Shown: piece after piece, positions 20,084 through 30,656 of the stretch
Layout of the letters: each line of letters starts with the position of its first letter
Numbering within the stretch: position 1 is the first letter of the stretch
Origin: Alteromonas sp. LMIT006
GTDB taxonomy: Bacteria; Pseudomonadota; Gammaproteobacteria; Enterobacterales; Alteromonadaceae
Assembly (NCBI RefSeq): GCF_024300645.1
Contig: NZ_CP101291.1
Span: 62,001-126,000 of the forward strand
DNA: 64,000 bases
Direction of reading: 5' to 3'
Notes under the pieces: model-generated
Told to the model about the DNA's origin: nothing
The model's database searches: none
The model's input: only the letters and a program-made list of their open reading frames with translations
Program-made: the position numbers and the translations under genes

Positions 20084-21919
20084 TTAATCCTTGCTACGAG
20101 AAGCACGTTTACGATCGCTCTCAGTAAGCAACTTCTTGCGAATACGAATGCTTTCTGGCGTCACTTCTACTAATTCATCGTTATCAATGAACTCAAGCGC
20201 TTGCTCAAGTGTCATCTTAACCGGCGGTACAAGCGTTTGCGCTTCGTCTGTGCCCGAGGCACGAACGTTCGTCAATTGCTTACCTTTCAGTGCGTTGACT
20301 GTAAGGTCATTGTCACGGCTGTGAATACCGATGATCATGCCTTCATAGACTTCAACACCATGGCCGATAAACAAGCGACCGCGCTCTTGTAAGTTAAACA
20401 ATGCATTGGTCAATGCTTTACCTGCAGCATTGGCAATCAATACACCGTTCTTACGTTGGCCGATTTCACCACCTTTGTGTGGGCCGTAGTGGTCAAACGT
20501 GTGGTACAACAAACCAGAACCTGAAGTAAGAGTCATAAATTCAGTTTGGAAACCAATCAAACCGCGCGAAGGTACAATAAAGTCCATACGAATACGGCCT
20601 TTTCCATCTGGCGCCATATCGCGAAGCTCCGCTTTGCGAATACCTAGTTGCTCCATGATAGAACCTTGATGCTCTTCTTCACAGTCAACCGTTAACGTTT
20701 CAAACGGCTCTTGTAGCTCACCGTCAACTTCGCGCAAGATAACTTCCGGACGTGATACCGCAAGTTCATAGCCTTCACGACGCATGTTCTCAATCAAAAT
20801 ACCCAAGTGAAGTTCACCACGACCTGATACGCGGAATTTGTCTGGGTCACCAGTTTCTTCAACACGCAATGCTACGTTGTGAACCAGTTCAGTCTCCAAA
20901 CGTTCTAGGATATTACGAGACGTAACATATTTACCTTCTTTACCCGCAAATGGAGAGGTGTTGACTTGGAACGTCATCGTCACCGTAGGCTCATCAACAG
21001 ATAATGGAGGAAGTGCTTCAACCGCATTTACATCACAAACAGTGTCAGAGATTTTTAACTCACCTAACCCCGTAATGGCAATGATATCGCCTGCAGAAGC
21101 ATTTGGCACTTCATGGCGTTCAAGGCCCAAATAACCCTGAATAATACCCACTTTAGCATTACGTGTTTTGCCATCTGCACCGATAATAGTGACTTGTTGA
21201 TTTGGCTTAACTGAACCACGCTTAATACGACCAACCCCAATTACACCTAAGTAGGAGTTATAGTCAAGCTGTGAGATTTGCATTTGGAAGGCGCCTTCAG
21301 GGTCCGCTGCTGGCGGTGCGACTTTTTCAATAATGGCATCAAACAATGCCGTCATGTCTTCACCTTGCTCGTCTGCATCCATAGATGCCCAACCGTTAAG
21401 TGCAGAGGCGTATACCACATCAAAATCAAGTTGTTCGTCAGTCGCGCCAAGATTGTCAAATAAGTCAAATACCTGATCCATAACCCAATCAGGACGAGCG
21501 CCAGGCTTGTCAATTTTATTAATAACAACAATCGGCTTCAAACCTTGTGCAAACGCTTTCTGAGTAACAAAACGCGTTTGCGGCATTGGGCCTTCTTGTG
21601 CATCGACTAACAACAATACCGAGTCAGCCATCGACATAACACGTTCTACTTCGCCACCGAAATCAGCGTGCCCAGGAGTGTCGACGATGTTAATCCGATA
21701 ATCGTTGTAATTAATTGCGGTGTTCTTGGCAAGGATGGTGATGCCACGCTCTTTTTCGATGTCATTGGAGTCCATGACGCGTTCTTCAGAATCGCCGCGA
21801 CTTTCTAATGTGCCGGATTGCTGTAATAACTTGTCGACAAGGGTCGTTTTGCCGTGGTCAACGTGAGCAATAATTGCGATATTGCGTAACTTATCTAATG
21901 CGGTCTGAGGTGCAGACAT
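20084..21919 (-). CDS. typA: Translational GTPase TypA/BipA
   Basis: Ribosome-associated GTPase needed for 50S assembly at low temperature and for stress responses. The 611 residues match the family. G1 is [15 protein letters not shown], switch regions include [12 protein letters not shown]3 is [14 protein letters not shown] and G4 is NKIDK. Domain II, the EF-G-like III and V domains and the BipA-specific C-terminal domain follow, including [15 protein letters not shown] and GQRKNGVLI. It is divergent from glnA, an arrangement kept across gammaproteobacteria. Its ribosome site is GAGAG just before the ATG. Confidence 0.97.
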   Translation of the reverse strand: MSAPQTALDKLRNIAIIAHVDHGKTTLVDKLLQQSGTLESRGDSEERVMDSNDIEKERGITILAKNTAINYNDYRINIVDTPGHADFGGEVERVMSMADSVLLLVDAQEGPMPQTRFVTQKAFAQGLKPIVVINKIDKPGARPDWVMDQVFDLFDNLGATDEQLDFDVVYASALNGWASMDADEQGEDMTALFDAIIEKVAPPAADPEGAFQMQISQLDYNSYLGVIGVGRIKRGSVKPNQQVTIIGADGKTRNAKVGIIQGYLGLERHEVPNASAGDIIAITGLGELKISDTVCDVNAVEALPPLSVDEPTVTMTFQVNTSPFAGKEGKYVTSRNILERLETELVHNVALRVEETGDPDKFRVSGRGELHLGILIENMRREGYELAVSRPEVILREVDGELQEPFETLTVDCEEEHQGSIMEQLGIRKAELRDMAPDGKGRIRMDFIVPSRGLIGFQTEFMTLTSGSGLLYHTFDHYGPHKGGEIGQRKNGVLIANAAGKALTNALFNLQERGRLFIGHGVEVYEGMIIGIHSRDNDLTVNALKGKQLTNVRASGTDEAQTLVPPVKMTLEQALEFIDNDELVEVTPESIRIRKKLLTESDRKRASRSKD

Positions 21920-22130
21920 GGTTTAACTCTCTATCTATGAAGGGTGAAAATGGGCCTGTCCCAATTTCGTGTGCGCGGATTGTACAGGGATTCACACAAA
22001 TAAGCGAATAAATCCCGGCTAAATGTTTGTTAATGTTTTATGAATTTCTGGTAAATCTTCGACATGGGTCGTATAGTAATCATTGGATTTTTTGTCTACA
22101 TTACGGAACTAAGCAACAACTCAACCGCTC

Positions 22131-22169
22131 TTGCACCAATCTGATACATTTTGCACCAAAATTGTGCAA
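22131..22169 (+). promoter_or_regulatory. NtrC enhancer sites upstream of glnA
   Basis: TTGCACCAAAATTGTGCAA at 22151-22169 is a near-perfect palindrome with the NtrC consensus half-sites (GCAC, GTGC). A second, half-conserved copy starts with TTGCACCAAT at 22131, centred 20 bp upstream, about two helical turns. Both lie about 100-130 bp before the likely start of transcription, the normal distance for a sigma-54 enhancer. ntrC itself is 3 kb downstream. Confidence 0.82.
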
Positions 22170-22240
22170 TCAAAGGTAAAACTCATCATATTTTTCGCAA
22201 GTGACCTCATGTAAGCCTTTAAAACCAAAGGCTTGCTACT

Positions 22241-22256
22241 TGGTATAATTATTGCT
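22241..22256 (+). promoter_or_regulatory. Sigma-54 promoter of glnA, overlapping an extended -10
   Basis: TGGTATAATTATTGCT has GG at 22242-22243 and GC at 22254-22255, separated by exactly 10 bp as sigma-54 needs. The -12 half TTGCT is intact, and the -24 half deviates at two positions from TGGCAC. The same bases contain TGGTATAAT, a perfect extended -10 for sigma-70. Confidence 0.75.
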
Positions 22257-22356
22257 TAGATTGCGCTACATGACAAACCGCTTACTGCAAGTCCTGTCGT
22301 AGGGTGCGATCACCCAAGAATTTGTGTTTATTTTTGAAAGACTATTGGAGAAAAGA

Positions 22357-23766
22357 ATGTCAATTGAGAAGGCGTTAGAACTGATCAAGGAAAGCGAAGC
22401 AAAATTTGTTGATCTTCGTTTTACAGACACTAAAGGTAAAGAACAGCACGTTTCTATTCCTACCCACCAAATCGACGAAGATTTCTTTGAAGAAGGCAAG
22501 ATGTTCGATGGTTCATCGATTGCTGGTTGGAAAGGTATTAACGAATCAGACATGATTCTTATGCCAGACCCTGAAACCGTTGTGGTAGACCCATTTGCAG
22601 AAGAAACTCAAGTTAACATTCGCTGTGACATTCTTGAGCCAACCACGATGCAAGGCTATGACCGCGACCCACGTTCAGTAGCAAAACGCGCTGAAGAATA
22701 CCTCAAGTCTACTGGTATTGGTGACACAGTATTATTTGGTCCAGAGCCAGAGTTCTTCTTGTTCAATGACGTAACGTTCCACACTGATATGGCCGGTTCC
22801 TTCTACGCAATCGATGATCCAGAAGCCAAGTGGAACTCAGGTGCTGAGTTTGAAGGCGGTAACAAAGGTCACCGTCCAGGCGTTAAAGGCGGTTACTTCC
22901 CAGTACCACCAGTCGATTCAGCACACGATATTCGTGCAGCAATGTGCTTAGTAATGGAAGAAATGGGCCTAACGGTTGAAGCGCATCACCACGAAGTGGC
23001 AACAGCTGGCCAAAACGAAATCGCTTGCTTATTTAACACTATGGTTAAGAAAGCGGACGAAATCCAAATCTACAAGTACGTTGTTCATAACGTTGCTGAC
23101 GCATACGGCAAAACAGCAACCTTCATGCCGAAGCCATTAGTAGGCGATAACGGTTCTGGTATGCACTGTCACCAATCCATCAGCAAAGATGGCAAAAACA
23201 TCTTCGCCGGTGATGCATATGCAGGCCTTTCTGAAGATGCTTTATTTTACATCGGCGGTATCATCAAGCACGCTAAAGCAATCAACGCATTTGCTAATGC
23301 ATCGACTAACTCTTACAAGCGTTTGGTTCCTGGTTTTGAAGCACCTGTTATGTTGGCATACTCTGCACGTAACCGCTCTGCATCAATCCGTATCCCGTTC
23401 GTAACGTCTGACCGCGCACGTCGTATTGAAGTTCGCTTCCCTGACCCAACGGCTAACCCATACTTAGCATTTACGGCTATGTTGATGGCTGGCCTTGACG
23501 GAATCAAGAACAAGATTCACCCTGGCGATGCAGCGGATAAAGACTTATATGACTTACCAGCAGAAGAAGCAGCAGCGATTCCTACCGTTGCATCTTCACT
23601 AGAAGAAGCTCTTGCTGCACTTGATGCAGACCGTGAGTTCTTAACTGCCGGTGGCGTTATGTCTGACGATATGATTGATGCATACATCTCATTAAAGTCT
23701 GAAGAAGTTGAAAAACTTAACATGACAACTCACCCAGTTGAGTTCGACATGTACTACAGCGTGTAA
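22357..23766 (+). CDS. glnA: Glutamine synthetase, type I
   Basis: Dodecameric enzyme that makes glutamine from glutamate, ammonia and ATP; with GltBD it forms the GS-GOGAT route. The ATG at 22357 lies behind GGAG and gives 469 residues, identical in length to E. coli. A GTG at 22324 would add eleven residues ahead of the ribosome site and is rejected. Visible motifs are [12 protein letters not shown], the [10 protein letters not shown]-type loop (here [18 protein letters not shown]), the ATP-binding region and NRSASIRIP. The C-terminal adenylylation loop contains NLYDLP-like [10 protein letters not shown], with Tyr as the target of GlnE. Confidence 0.98.
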   Translation: MSIEKALELIKESEAKFVDLRFTDTKGKEQHVSIPTHQIDEDFFEEGKMFDGSSIAGWKGINESDMILMPDPETVVVDPFAEETQVNIRCDILEPTTMQGYDRDPRSVAKRAEEYLKSTGIGDTVLFGPEPEFFLFNDVTFHTDMAGSFYAIDDPEAKWNSGAEFEGGNKGHRPGVKGGYFPVPPVDSAHDIRAAMCLVMEEMGLTVEAHHHEVATAGQNEIACLFNTMVKKADEIQIYKYVVHNVADAYGKTATFMPKPLVGDNGSGMHCHQSISKDGKNIFAGDAYAGLSEDALFYIGGIIKHAKAINAFANASTNSYKRLVPGFEAPVMLAYSARNRSASIRIPFVTSDRARRIEVRFPDPTANPYLAFTAMLMAGLDGIKNKIHPGDAADKDLYDLPAEEAAAIPTVASSLEEALAALDADREFLTAGGVMSDDMIDAYISLKSEEVEKLNMTTHPVEFDMYYSV

Positions 23767-23797
23767 TTTCATACAAATTTACGTATTGTATTTGATA

Positions 23798-23826
23798 CAA
23801 AGGCTTGCATTGGCAAGCCTTTTTTA
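23798..23826 (+). terminator. Intrinsic terminator after glnA
   Basis: AAGGCTTGC (23800-23808) pairs with GCAAGCCTT (23813-23821) around ATTG, followed by a T run. It would limit read-through from glnA into ntrBC, as in E. coli. Confidence 0.85.
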
Positions 23827-23874
23827 TGCTCACCAAATGCCTTTTTCAGCTCCAATTGAATAAAGTCGGAGAAA

Positions 23875-23970
23875 ATGATGCGCTTTATAGAAGCACTAGA
23901 TAATTCTGGCAAGGTTATTGCTGTGTCAGATCAGGTTATTTTTTATAAGCATCAAGCACGGATCCGATAA
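23875..23970 (+). CDS. Possible 31-residue ORF between glnA and ntrB
   Basis: Two ATG codons in tandem (23875, 23878) stand 4-7 bases after a strong GGAG ribosome site (23868-23871). The frame runs 31 codons to TAA at 23968, starting MMRFIEALDNSGKVIAV. It follows the glnA terminator and precedes the NtrC site at ntrB. It is either a small protein or leader, or a remnant of a longer gene. No homologue is known to me. Confidence 0.35.
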   Translation: MMRFIEALDNSGKVIAVSDQVIFYKHQARIR

Positions 23971-24008
23971 GACCTTTAGGGGAAAACAAGGAAAAACCGC
24001 TCGCATGG

Positions 24009-24025
24009 TGCACTAATTTGGTGCA
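24009..24025 (+). promoter_or_regulatory. NtrC site at the ntrB start
   Basis: TGCACTAATTTGGTGCA is a perfect-consensus NtrC palindrome (GCAC, five bases, TGGTGC). It ends 10 bp before the preferred ntrB ATG. In E. coli a nearly identical site at the glnL promoter lets NtrC repress its own operon, so the same is inferred here. Confidence 0.8.
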
Positions 24026-24035
24026 TAGTACCCAA

Positions 24036-25112
24036 ATGAACTTTCAATATCATGCTCAACTATTCGATCATATGATTTCGGCGGTCTTGGTTATTAGCCG
24101 AGAGATGCAAGTGCTTTATGCTAATCAGGCCGCCTTAACTTTGCTCAATACCGGCTTAAACCAGTTGTATCGCTTTCATATTGACGAAATCATTGCTTTT
24201 AGCACTGTCAATCGAGACAAAATAAAAGGCGCCTTTAACACCCATGAAGGGTTTTCAGAGCCAGATATTGAAATCTGCTTGCACGATGAAAGAGTGCTGC
24301 GCTTTGATATCGCGGTAACTTACATAGAACTCGATGACGCCCCATGCTTAATGATAGAGGCTAAACACATTGACCAGCAAATGCGCATCAATCAAGAAAA
24401 CTTACAACTTGCCCAACAACATGCGGCCAGACAACTGATCCGTGGCTTAGCGCATGAAATCAAAAACCCATTGGGCGGAATCCGTGGAGCAGCACAATTA
24501 CTAGGCTTGAGTATTGAAGATAAAGAACACATCGAATTTACCGAGATGATTATCACGCAAAGTGATCGTTTGCGAAATCTAGTCGATAACCTTTTAGGCC
24601 CTAACTCTTTGCCCAAACAAGCATGGCAGAATCTACACCAGCCTATTGAAGCCGTTTATCAACTAGTCAAAAACGACAACCCCTACAATATCAACTTAGT
24701 CCGCGACTACGACCCGAGTATTCCTGATTTGTATATAGATACCGATATGCTGCAGCAGGCCATTTTGAATATCGTGCGCAATGCTATGCAAGCATTACAA
24801 GAGTCAGAATCCAAATTACCCAAAATTCGCATCAAGACTCGGGTCGCTCGAAATGAAATGATCCACGGGCGTAAAGAGCCCTTATCAGCGGTTATTTTTA
24901 TTTATGATAATGGTCCAGGCGTTCCAATAGACATTAAAGACACCATTTTTTACCCTATGGTCACATCCAAATCAGATGGGACTGGCTTAGGTTTATCTAT
25001 CGCACAAACCTTAGTTGAACATCACAATGGCAAAATCGAATTAGAAAGTCGCAAAGGGCGCACGAAATTCTCGATTTATTTACCGATTACCAAACACGGA
25101 GTAACATCATGA
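24036..25112 (+). CDS. glnL: Nitrogen regulation sensor kinase NtrB (GlnL)
   Basis: Cytoplasmic PAS-histidine kinase that phosphorylates NtrC when nitrogen is short and, bound by PII, acts as its phosphatase. From ATG 24036 it has 358 residues. The PAS domain (about 8-110) is followed by HisKA with GLAHEIKNPLGGIRGAAQLL, acceptor His140. The HATPase domain has an N box (ILNIVRNAMQAL), DNGPGVP and GTGLGLSIAQ. The start is uncertain: TTG 24018 and GTG 24021 are in frame but lie inside the NtrC site, and no start has a clear ribosome site. Its stop overlaps ntrC (ATGA). Confidence 0.93.
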   Translation: MNFQYHAQLFDHMISAVLVISREMQVLYANQAALTLLNTGLNQLYRFHIDEIIAFSTVNRDKIKGAFNTHEGFSEPDIEICLHDERVLRFDIAVTYIELDDAPCLMIEAKHIDQQMRINQENLQLAQQHAARQLIRGLAHEIKNPLGGIRGAAQLLGLSIEDKEHIEFTEMIITQSDRLRNLVDNLLGPNSLPKQAWQNLHQPIEAVYQLVKNDNPYNINLVRDYDPSIPDLYIDTDMLQQAILNIVRNAMQALQESESKLPKIRIKTRVARNEMIHGRKEPLSAVIFIYDNGPGVPIDIKDTIFYPMVTSKSDGTGLGLSIAQTLVEHHNGKIELESRKGRTKFSIYLPITKHGVTS

Positions 25113-26539
25113 ACTATGAACCAGTATGGATATTAGACGACGATAGTTCGATTCGCTGGGTTCTGCAAAAAGCACTAATGACGGCTGATATCGAATGCTG
25201 TAGCTTTGCTCAACCCCATGATTTATTGTTACAACTCGAATCTGCTCCCGCGCCACAAGTGATTATTTCTGATATCAAAATGCCAGGTATGGACGGTATC
25301 ACCTTGCTCGACGAAATACACAGCATATACCCCGAATTGCCAGTGATTATTATGACGGCACACTCTGACCTAGATAGTGCAGTGAATGCTTACCAACACG
25401 GTGCATATGAGTATTTACCCAAGCCATTTGATATTACAGAAGCGGTTGCGCTTACCGAACGCGCGCTATCTCATGCCAAAGAACAAAGCAAAAAAGCCGA
25501 ACCTGACGCCCCTAAGATTGAAACGGACATCATTGGCGCGGCTCCGGCGATGCAAGAAGTTTTTCGCGCAATTGGACGATTAGCCCGCTCCTCTATTAGT
25601 GTGTTGATAAATGGAGAATCCGGCACTGGTAAAGAGTTAGTAGCTAATGCACTACACAAACACTCTCCTAGAGCCAACGCCCCATTTATTGCCTTAAATA
25701 TGGCCGCTATCCCAGCTGACTTGATTGAATCAGAGCTATTTGGTCATGAAAAAGGTGCCTTTACCGGCGCACAAAATGCCCGACAAGGTCGCTTTGAACA
25801 AGCCAACGGTGGCACTTTGTTTTTGGATGAAATCGGTGATATGCCGCTAGATATTCAAACTCGGTTATTGCGCGTGCTCTCCGATGGACAATTTTATCGG
25901 GTTGGCGGATTACAACCTGTCTCAGTCGATGTACGAATAGTCGCTGCTACACATCAAAATCTCGAACAACTCGTTGCTGAAAACCGCTTCCGTGAAGATT
26001 TGTATCATCGCTTGAATGTCATCAAAATTCAGATCCCATCACTGCATGAAAGACGAGAAGATATTCCACTGTTAGCCAAACATTTTTTGCAAAATGCTGC
26101 GCGTGAATTAGAAGTCGAATGCAAACAACTCATGGCAGAAACAGCTGACAAACTCAAAGAACTTCCATGGCCAGGTAATGTGCGACAACTTGAGAACGTC
26201 TGTCGTTATTTAACTGTAATGGCTTCGTCAAACGAAATCTATATCAATGATTTACCGCAAGAGCTACTGTCGAGCAAGCCTTCGCCACAACTACCAACAG
26301 CCGTACTCAATGACGCTCCAGTAGGTTCTGATTGGGAAACGCTCTTGGCGTATTGGGCAGATGAACAACTCAGCTCTGGTAAAAGTGAAATCTTAAATGA
26401 CGCCACCCTTATCTTCGAACGCATCATGTTAGAAAGAGCCTTAGCTCACACCAAAGGCCACAAACAAGAAGCAGCAAAACGCCTTGGCTGGGGGCGTAAT
26501 ACCCTGACACGCAAATTAAAAGAATTATCAATGGATTAA
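25109..26539 (+). CDS. glnG: Nitrogen regulation response regulator NtrC (GlnG)
   Basis: Sigma-54 enhancer-binding activator of nitrogen genes. 476 residues: receiver with phospho-Asp55 in ISDIKMPGMDG; AAA+ domain with Walker A GESGTGKE, the sigma-54 contact loop GAFTGA, and Walker B GTLFLDEIGD; C-terminal Fis-type helix-turn-helix (QEAAKRLGWGRNTLTRKLKEL). It overlaps ntrB by 4 bp, so translation is coupled. The sites at glnA and ntrB are its expected targets. Confidence 0.96.
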   Translation: MNYEPVWILDDDSSIRWVLQKALMTADIECCSFAQPHDLLLQLESAPAPQVIISDIKMPGMDGITLLDEIHSIYPELPVIIMTAHSDLDSAVNAYQHGAYEYLPKPFDITEAVALTERALSHAKEQSKKAEPDAPKIETDIIGAAPAMQEVFRAIGRLARSSISVLINGESGTGKELVANALHKHSPRANAPFIALNMAAIPADLIESELFGHEKGAFTGAQNARQGRFEQANGGTLFLDEIGDMPLDIQTRLLRVLSDGQFYRVGGLQPVSVDVRIVAATHQNLEQLVAENRFREDLYHRLNVIKIQIPSLHERREDIPLLAKHFLQNAARELEVECKQLMAETADKLKELPWPGNVRQLENVCRYLTVMASSNEIYINDLPQELLSSKPSPQLPTAVLNDAPVGSDWETLLAYWADEQLSSGKSEILNDATLIFERIMLERALAHTKGHKQEAAKRLGWGRNTLTRKLKELSMD

Positions 26540-26642
26540 ACATTAATCATTATTTTTATTTTGTGTGGCGTTGCCTCCTTTATCGGAAAATCTAGAAAAA
26601 ACCTTTATAAAATTGCTATAATCGACGCCCTTAGCAAGAAAT

Positions 26643-27392
26643 ATGAGCATATCTGTGTTAGCTATTATCCGTGCCCTAGTGTTGTTGTTTTACTTTATTG
26701 GGCTCAACATCCTATTAGTATTTATTTTCCTCGCCCGTCCGTTTCATCGCAACAATGTCTCCATTGGAGGCAAGTGGTATGCTTCAATGGCATGGATTTT
26801 TAATGTCAAAGTCGAGTTGGAGGGACAAGAACACATTGACCCTGAACAAAACTATATCTGCATCGCCAATCATCAATCGACGTTTGATTTGATGACTACT
26901 GCCAAATGTGCATTTGATGGCATTACGACCATAGGCAAAAAACAGCTGAAATTCATCCCCATCTTCGGGTTCATTTATTGGCTCAGTGGCAATATCATGA
27001 TTGACCGCAAACACTCCGGGCGAGCACAAGATACCCTCAAAGAAACCGCCCGTCAGGTTAATGATGGCAAACGTTCTGTACTTTTCTTCCCTGAAGGGAC
27101 GCGCAGTTATGGACGCGGATTGTTGCCGTTTAAGACCGGGGCTATGCGTATCGCGCAAGCCACTGGGATACCTGTCATGATGATTGTTACTAGTAGCACA
27201 CATGGCAAGATCCGTTGGAATCGCTGGAATAATGGCGTGGTTAAAGTGCGCTATTACGCCCCTGAAAACATGGATGATTCCAAAGATATCAAAGGCTGGA
27301 CGCAGTATTTTTACAACTTGATGCATAGCCGTTTGGTTGAGCTTGACCTTGAGACACAAGCACTAAACAAAGCACTTGGCGTCAAACCTTAA
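26643..27392 (+). CDS. plsC: 1-acyl-sn-glycerol-3-phosphate acyltransferase
   Basis: Inner-membrane enzyme that turns lysophosphatidic acid into phosphatidic acid in phospholipid synthesis. 249 residues, with an N-terminal membrane segment. The HX4D motif is NHQSTFD, and the second substrate motif is FPEGTRSYGRG. Later IPVMMIVTSS corresponds to family block IV. The rraB gene follows 26 bp downstream. Confidence 0.93.
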   Translation: MSISVLAIIRALVLLFYFIGLNILLVFIFLARPFHRNNVSIGGKWYASMAWIFNVKVELEGQEHIDPEQNYICIANHQSTFDLMTTAKCAFDGITTIGKKQLKFIPIFGFIYWLSGNIMIDRKHSGRAQDTLKETARQVNDGKRSVLFFPEGTRSYGRGLLPFKTGAMRIAQATGIPVMMIVTSSTHGKIRWNRWNNGVVKVRYYAPENMDDSKDIKGWTQYFYNLMHSRLVELDLETQALNKALGVKP

Positions 27393-27418
27393 GTGACAGA
27401 TACAGGACACCGAACTTT

Positions 27419-27781
27419 ATGTCAGAGACGAATTTAGCTGAAATTAAAGAATGGGAAGCATTTACACTAGAGTGCGTCGAGGCATTATTAGCCGATGGCA
27501 GCGACCCAAACGCCACCTATGTCATTGAACATCACTTTGCTGGCGATGACTTTGATGCCTTAGAAAAAGTCGCAGTCGACCTGTTTAAAGCAGGCTTTGA
27601 AGTCACGGATGCTGAAGAGATGGAAACCGAAGACGGCGAAGAAATCTTGTGTTTCGATGCCATAGTTGAACGACCATTAACCGTTGAGGCGATCACCGCA
27701 GATTTTGAAAAGTTGTTTACGATTGCTGATAAGCAAGACATTGTCTATGACGGCTGGGGTACAGAGTTTATTGAGCCTTGA
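27419..27781 (+). CDS. rraB: Ribonuclease E inhibitor RraB
   Basis: Small acidic protein that binds RNase E and changes its substrate choice. 120 residues. The family signature is clear in LLADGSDPNATYVIEHHFAG and the ensuing DDFDALEKVAVDLFKAGFEV; the C-terminal YDGWGTEF is also typical. It may be cotranscribed with plsC. It faces valS across a shared terminator. Confidence 0.9.
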   Translation: MSETNLAEIKEWEAFTLECVEALLADGSDPNATYVIEHHFAGDDFDALEKVAVDLFKAGFEVTDAEEMETEDGEEILCFDAIVERPLTVEAITADFEKLFTIADKQDIVYDGWGTEFIEP

Positions 27782-27790
27782 TTTATAATT

Positions 27791-27822
27791 AAAAAAGGCC
27801 ATCACATAAGTGACAGCCTTCT
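27791..27822 (-). terminator. Terminator between rraB and valS
   Basis: AAGGC-N2-TCAC pairs with GTGA-N2-GCCTT around ATAA. The minus strand has a good T run (the A6 run at 27791-27796), so it ends valS; on the plus strand the tail is poor. Confidence 0.65.
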
Positions 27823-27838
27823 TCGAGATTAAACGACC

Positions 27839-30610
27839 TTAAAGCGCCTCAATCGTCGCCTTTTGCTCTTCTAATTTAGAGAGCTGCATTTGCATATCAG
27901 CGAGCTTTTCACGCTCTTTGGCAATGACTGACTCTGGGGCTTTCGCCACAAAGCCTTGATTGTTAAGCTTGCCTTCGGTACGGGCCATATCTTTTGATAA
28001 TTTATCCACCGCTTTGGCAATACGCGCTAACTCCGCTTCTTTATCAATCAAGCCCGCCATTGGGATCATGACTTCCATCTCACCCACTAAGGCTGTGGCA
28101 GATGCTGGGCCTTTATCGCCGGCTTCAAGTACTGTCACAGAGCCCAAACGCGCTAACCTAGTCAATACAGCTTGGGTAGCTGCTAAGCGACGTGCATCCT
28201 CTGCACTGACATTTTTCAGCAATACATCCAATGGCTTGCTCGGTGCAATATCCATCTCACCACGAATATTACGCACGCCGACAATCACTTGCTTGAGCCA
28301 TTCGATGTCACCAGAGGCCTGAGCATTTGTTTTGGCTTCATCAAACTGAACAAACGGCTGCACCATAATACTGGTATCAGTCGCATCAATCGCCGTTAAT
28401 GGTGCCACTCGCTGCCAAATCGTATCAGTAATAAATGGCATGATTGGGTGCGCTAGACGCAACAATTGCTCGAGCGTATTGATCAGTGTATGGCGCGTGC
28501 CGCGTTTTTGCGCGTCAGTGGTTTCATCAGACTGCAATACCGGCTTAGATAATTCTAAGTACCAATCACAGAACTGATTCCACGTAAATTCATAAATCGC
28601 CTGCGCCGCTAAATCGAAGCGATACTCGCCCATTGCTTTGGTCACATCCGCGACCGTGTGCTGGAAGCGATCGATGATCCACTCATCGGCTAATGAAAGT
28701 GATAACTCGCCCCCATCCTTACCTGTGTCAAATTCTTCAGTGTTCATCAACACAAAGCGAGACGCATTCCAAATCTTGTTACAGAAATTGCGATAACCCT
28801 CTACGCGCCCCATATCAAAGTTGATATCGCGTGAGGTCGACGCCATCGCGGCAAAGGTAAAACGCAGTGCGTCTGTACCATAGGCATTAATGCCTTCAGG
28901 GAATTGCTTACGAGTGTTCTTTTCAATCTTGGCAGCTAACTTTGGCTGCATCATGCCGCCTGTGCGTTTGGTCACTAATGGCTCAAGTTCAATACCATCG
29001 ATCAAATCAATAGGGTCAAGAACATTCCCTTTCGATTTTGACATCTTATCACCGTTTTCATCGCGGATCAGACCAGTAATGTAAATCTCTTTAAAGGGGA
29101 TCTTGCCTGTGAACTTTTTGGTCATCATGATCATACGGGCAACCCAGAAGAAAATGATGTCAAAGCCAGTCACCAATACCGATGACGGCACAAACTTGTC
29201 TAATTCAGGCGTTTTATCTGGCCAACCCATGGTCGCAAAGGGCCACAATGCTGATGAGAACCAGGTATCCAATACATCTTCATCTTGTCTCAGGGCCGTT
29301 GGCACTGGAATATTGTGCTTTTCACGGACTTCAGCTTCTGAACGGCCCACATAGACATTACCCGCATCGTCATACCATGCAGGAATGCGGTGTCCCCACC
29401 ATAGCTGGCGGCTGATACACCAGTCTTGAATATTGTGCATCCACTGATAGTAAGTCTTTGACCAGTTTTCTGGAACAAACTTAATTTCACCAGTTTCCAC
29501 CGCTTCAATCGCAGGCTTGGCTAATGACTCTACGGCGACATACCATTGATCGGTTAAGTAAGGTTCGATGACTGCACCGGTGCGATCACCGCGCGGCACT
29601 TTAAGCGTATGGTCTTCGACTTTGACCAACACGCCTTGCGCATCTAAATCCGCCACGATTTGCTTACGCGCATCAAAACGGTCTAGACCGCGATAGGCTT
29701 CAGGCGCATTGTCATTGATTTTGGCATCGTCGGTTAGGATATTGATCATCGGCAAGTCGTGACGCTTACCCATGTCGTAGTCATTAAAATCGTGCGCTGG
29801 GGTGATTTTGACACAGCCGGTACCAAACTCCGCATCGACATAGTCATCTGCAATGACCGGGATAAGACGGCCAGTGAGTGGTAATTTAATTTCTTTACCA
29901 ATCAGTGACTGATAGCGCTCATCTTCTGGATGCACAGCAACGGCAGTATCCCCTAGCATGGTTTCTGGACGCGTGGTTGCAACCACTAATTCGCCTGAGC
30001 CATCCGCAAGTGGATAGCGCAAGTGCCACATGAAGCCGGCTTCTTCTTCGTTTAGCACTTCAAGATCAGATACTGCGGTATGCAGCACTGGGTCCCAGTT
30101 CACAAGGCGCTTACCCCGATAAATCAAGCCTTCTTCATGCAGTTGTACAAAGACTTCTTGTACCGCATTGGATAAATCATCATCCATAGTAAACGCTTCG
30201 CGCGTCCAATCGGGGGAGGTACCCAAACGGCGCATCTGCTGGGTAATAGTCCCACCAGATTCAGCTTTCCACTCCCAGATTTTGCTGACAAAGTCTTCAC
30301 GACCTAAGTCATGACGGGTTAATCCTTTGGCATTGAGCTGGCGCTCAACGACCATTTGCGTTGCGATACCCGCATGGTCAGTACCACACTGCCATAATGT
30401 GTCGTTGCCTTTCATGCGATTATAACGAATTAATGCATCCATGATGGTGTGCTGAAAAGCGTGTCCCATATGCAGTGAGCCAGTTACGTTTGGCGGTGGT
30501 AACAAAATACAGTACGGTTCGCCTGTACCGGATGCTTTGAAGTAACCTTTTTCTTCCCACGCTTGATAACAAGCTTGCTCAATTGAATGCGGATTAAATG
30601 TTTTATCCAT
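27839..30610 (-). CDS. valS: Valyl-tRNA synthetase
   Basis: Class I synthetase that charges tRNA-Val and edits threonine. The ATG at 30610 follows GAGAGA and starts [20 protein letters not shown], giving 923 residues. An open frame to 30697 adds 29 residues with no family match. The HIGH motif is [16 protein letters not shown] near residue 41 and the KMSKS motif is [14 protein letters not shown] near residue 540. The editing domain has [13 protein letters not shown]. The C-terminal coiled coil is at about 855-923. It is followed by no gene on this strand; holC lies 46 bp upstream. Confidence 0.97.
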   Translation of the reverse strand: MDKTFNPHSIEQACYQAWEEKGYFKASGTGEPYCILLPPPNVTGSLHMGHAFQHTIMDALIRYNRMKGNDTLWQCGTDHAGIATQMVVERQLNAKGLTRHDLGREDFVSKIWEWKAESGGTITQQMRRLGTSPDWTREAFTMDDDLSNAVQEVFVQLHEEGLIYRGKRLVNWDPVLHTAVSDLEVLNEEEAGFMWHLRYPLADGSGELVVATTRPETMLGDTAVAVHPEDERYQSLIGKEIKLPLTGRLIPVIADDYVDAEFGTGCVKITPAHDFNDYDMGKRHDLPMINILTDDAKINDNAPEAYRGLDRFDARKQIVADLDAQGVLVKVEDHTLKVPRGDRTGAVIEPYLTDQWYVAVESLAKPAIEAVETGEIKFVPENWSKTYYQWMHNIQDWCISRQLWWGHRIPAWYDDAGNVYVGRSEAEVREKHNIPVPTALRQDEDVLDTWFSSALWPFATMGWPDKTPELDKFVPSSVLVTGFDIIFFWVARMIMMTKKFTGKIPFKEIYITGLIRDENGDKMSKSKGNVLDPIDLIDGIELEPLVTKRTGGMMQPKLAAKIEKNTRKQFPEGINAYGTDALRFTFAAMASTSRDINFDMGRVEGYRNFCNKIWNASRFVLMNTEEFDTGKDGGELSLSLADEWIIDRFQHTVADVTKAMGEYRFDLAAQAIYEFTWNQFCDWYLELSKPVLQSDETTDAQKRGTRHTLINTLEQLLRLAHPIMPFITDTIWQRVAPLTAIDATDTSIMVQPFVQFDEAKTNAQASGDIEWLKQVIVGVRNIRGEMDIAPSKPLDVLLKNVSAEDARRLAATQAVLTRLARLGSVTVLEAGDKGPASATALVGEMEVMIPMAGLIDKEAELARIAKAVDKLSKDMARTEGKLNNQGFVAKAPESVIAKEREKLADMQMQLSKLEEQKATIEAL

Positions 30611-30656
30611 GCTGTCTCTCAAAAAATTTGGTACATTGTTTTGCTTGATGTCGACA

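Larger units (their letters stand above)
21920..22356. promoter_or_regulatory. typA-glnA divergent regulatory region
   Basis: 437 bp holding NtrC-type sites and a sigma-54 promoter for glnA, each listed separately. The half near typA shows no element I can name. No RNA gene is evident. Confidence 0.7.

Noticed and set aside
26784-27359. 191-codon open frame on the minus strand
   Set aside because: It lies wholly opposite plsC, whose family motifs are clear, has no ribosome site of note and no recognisable domain; a shadow frame.
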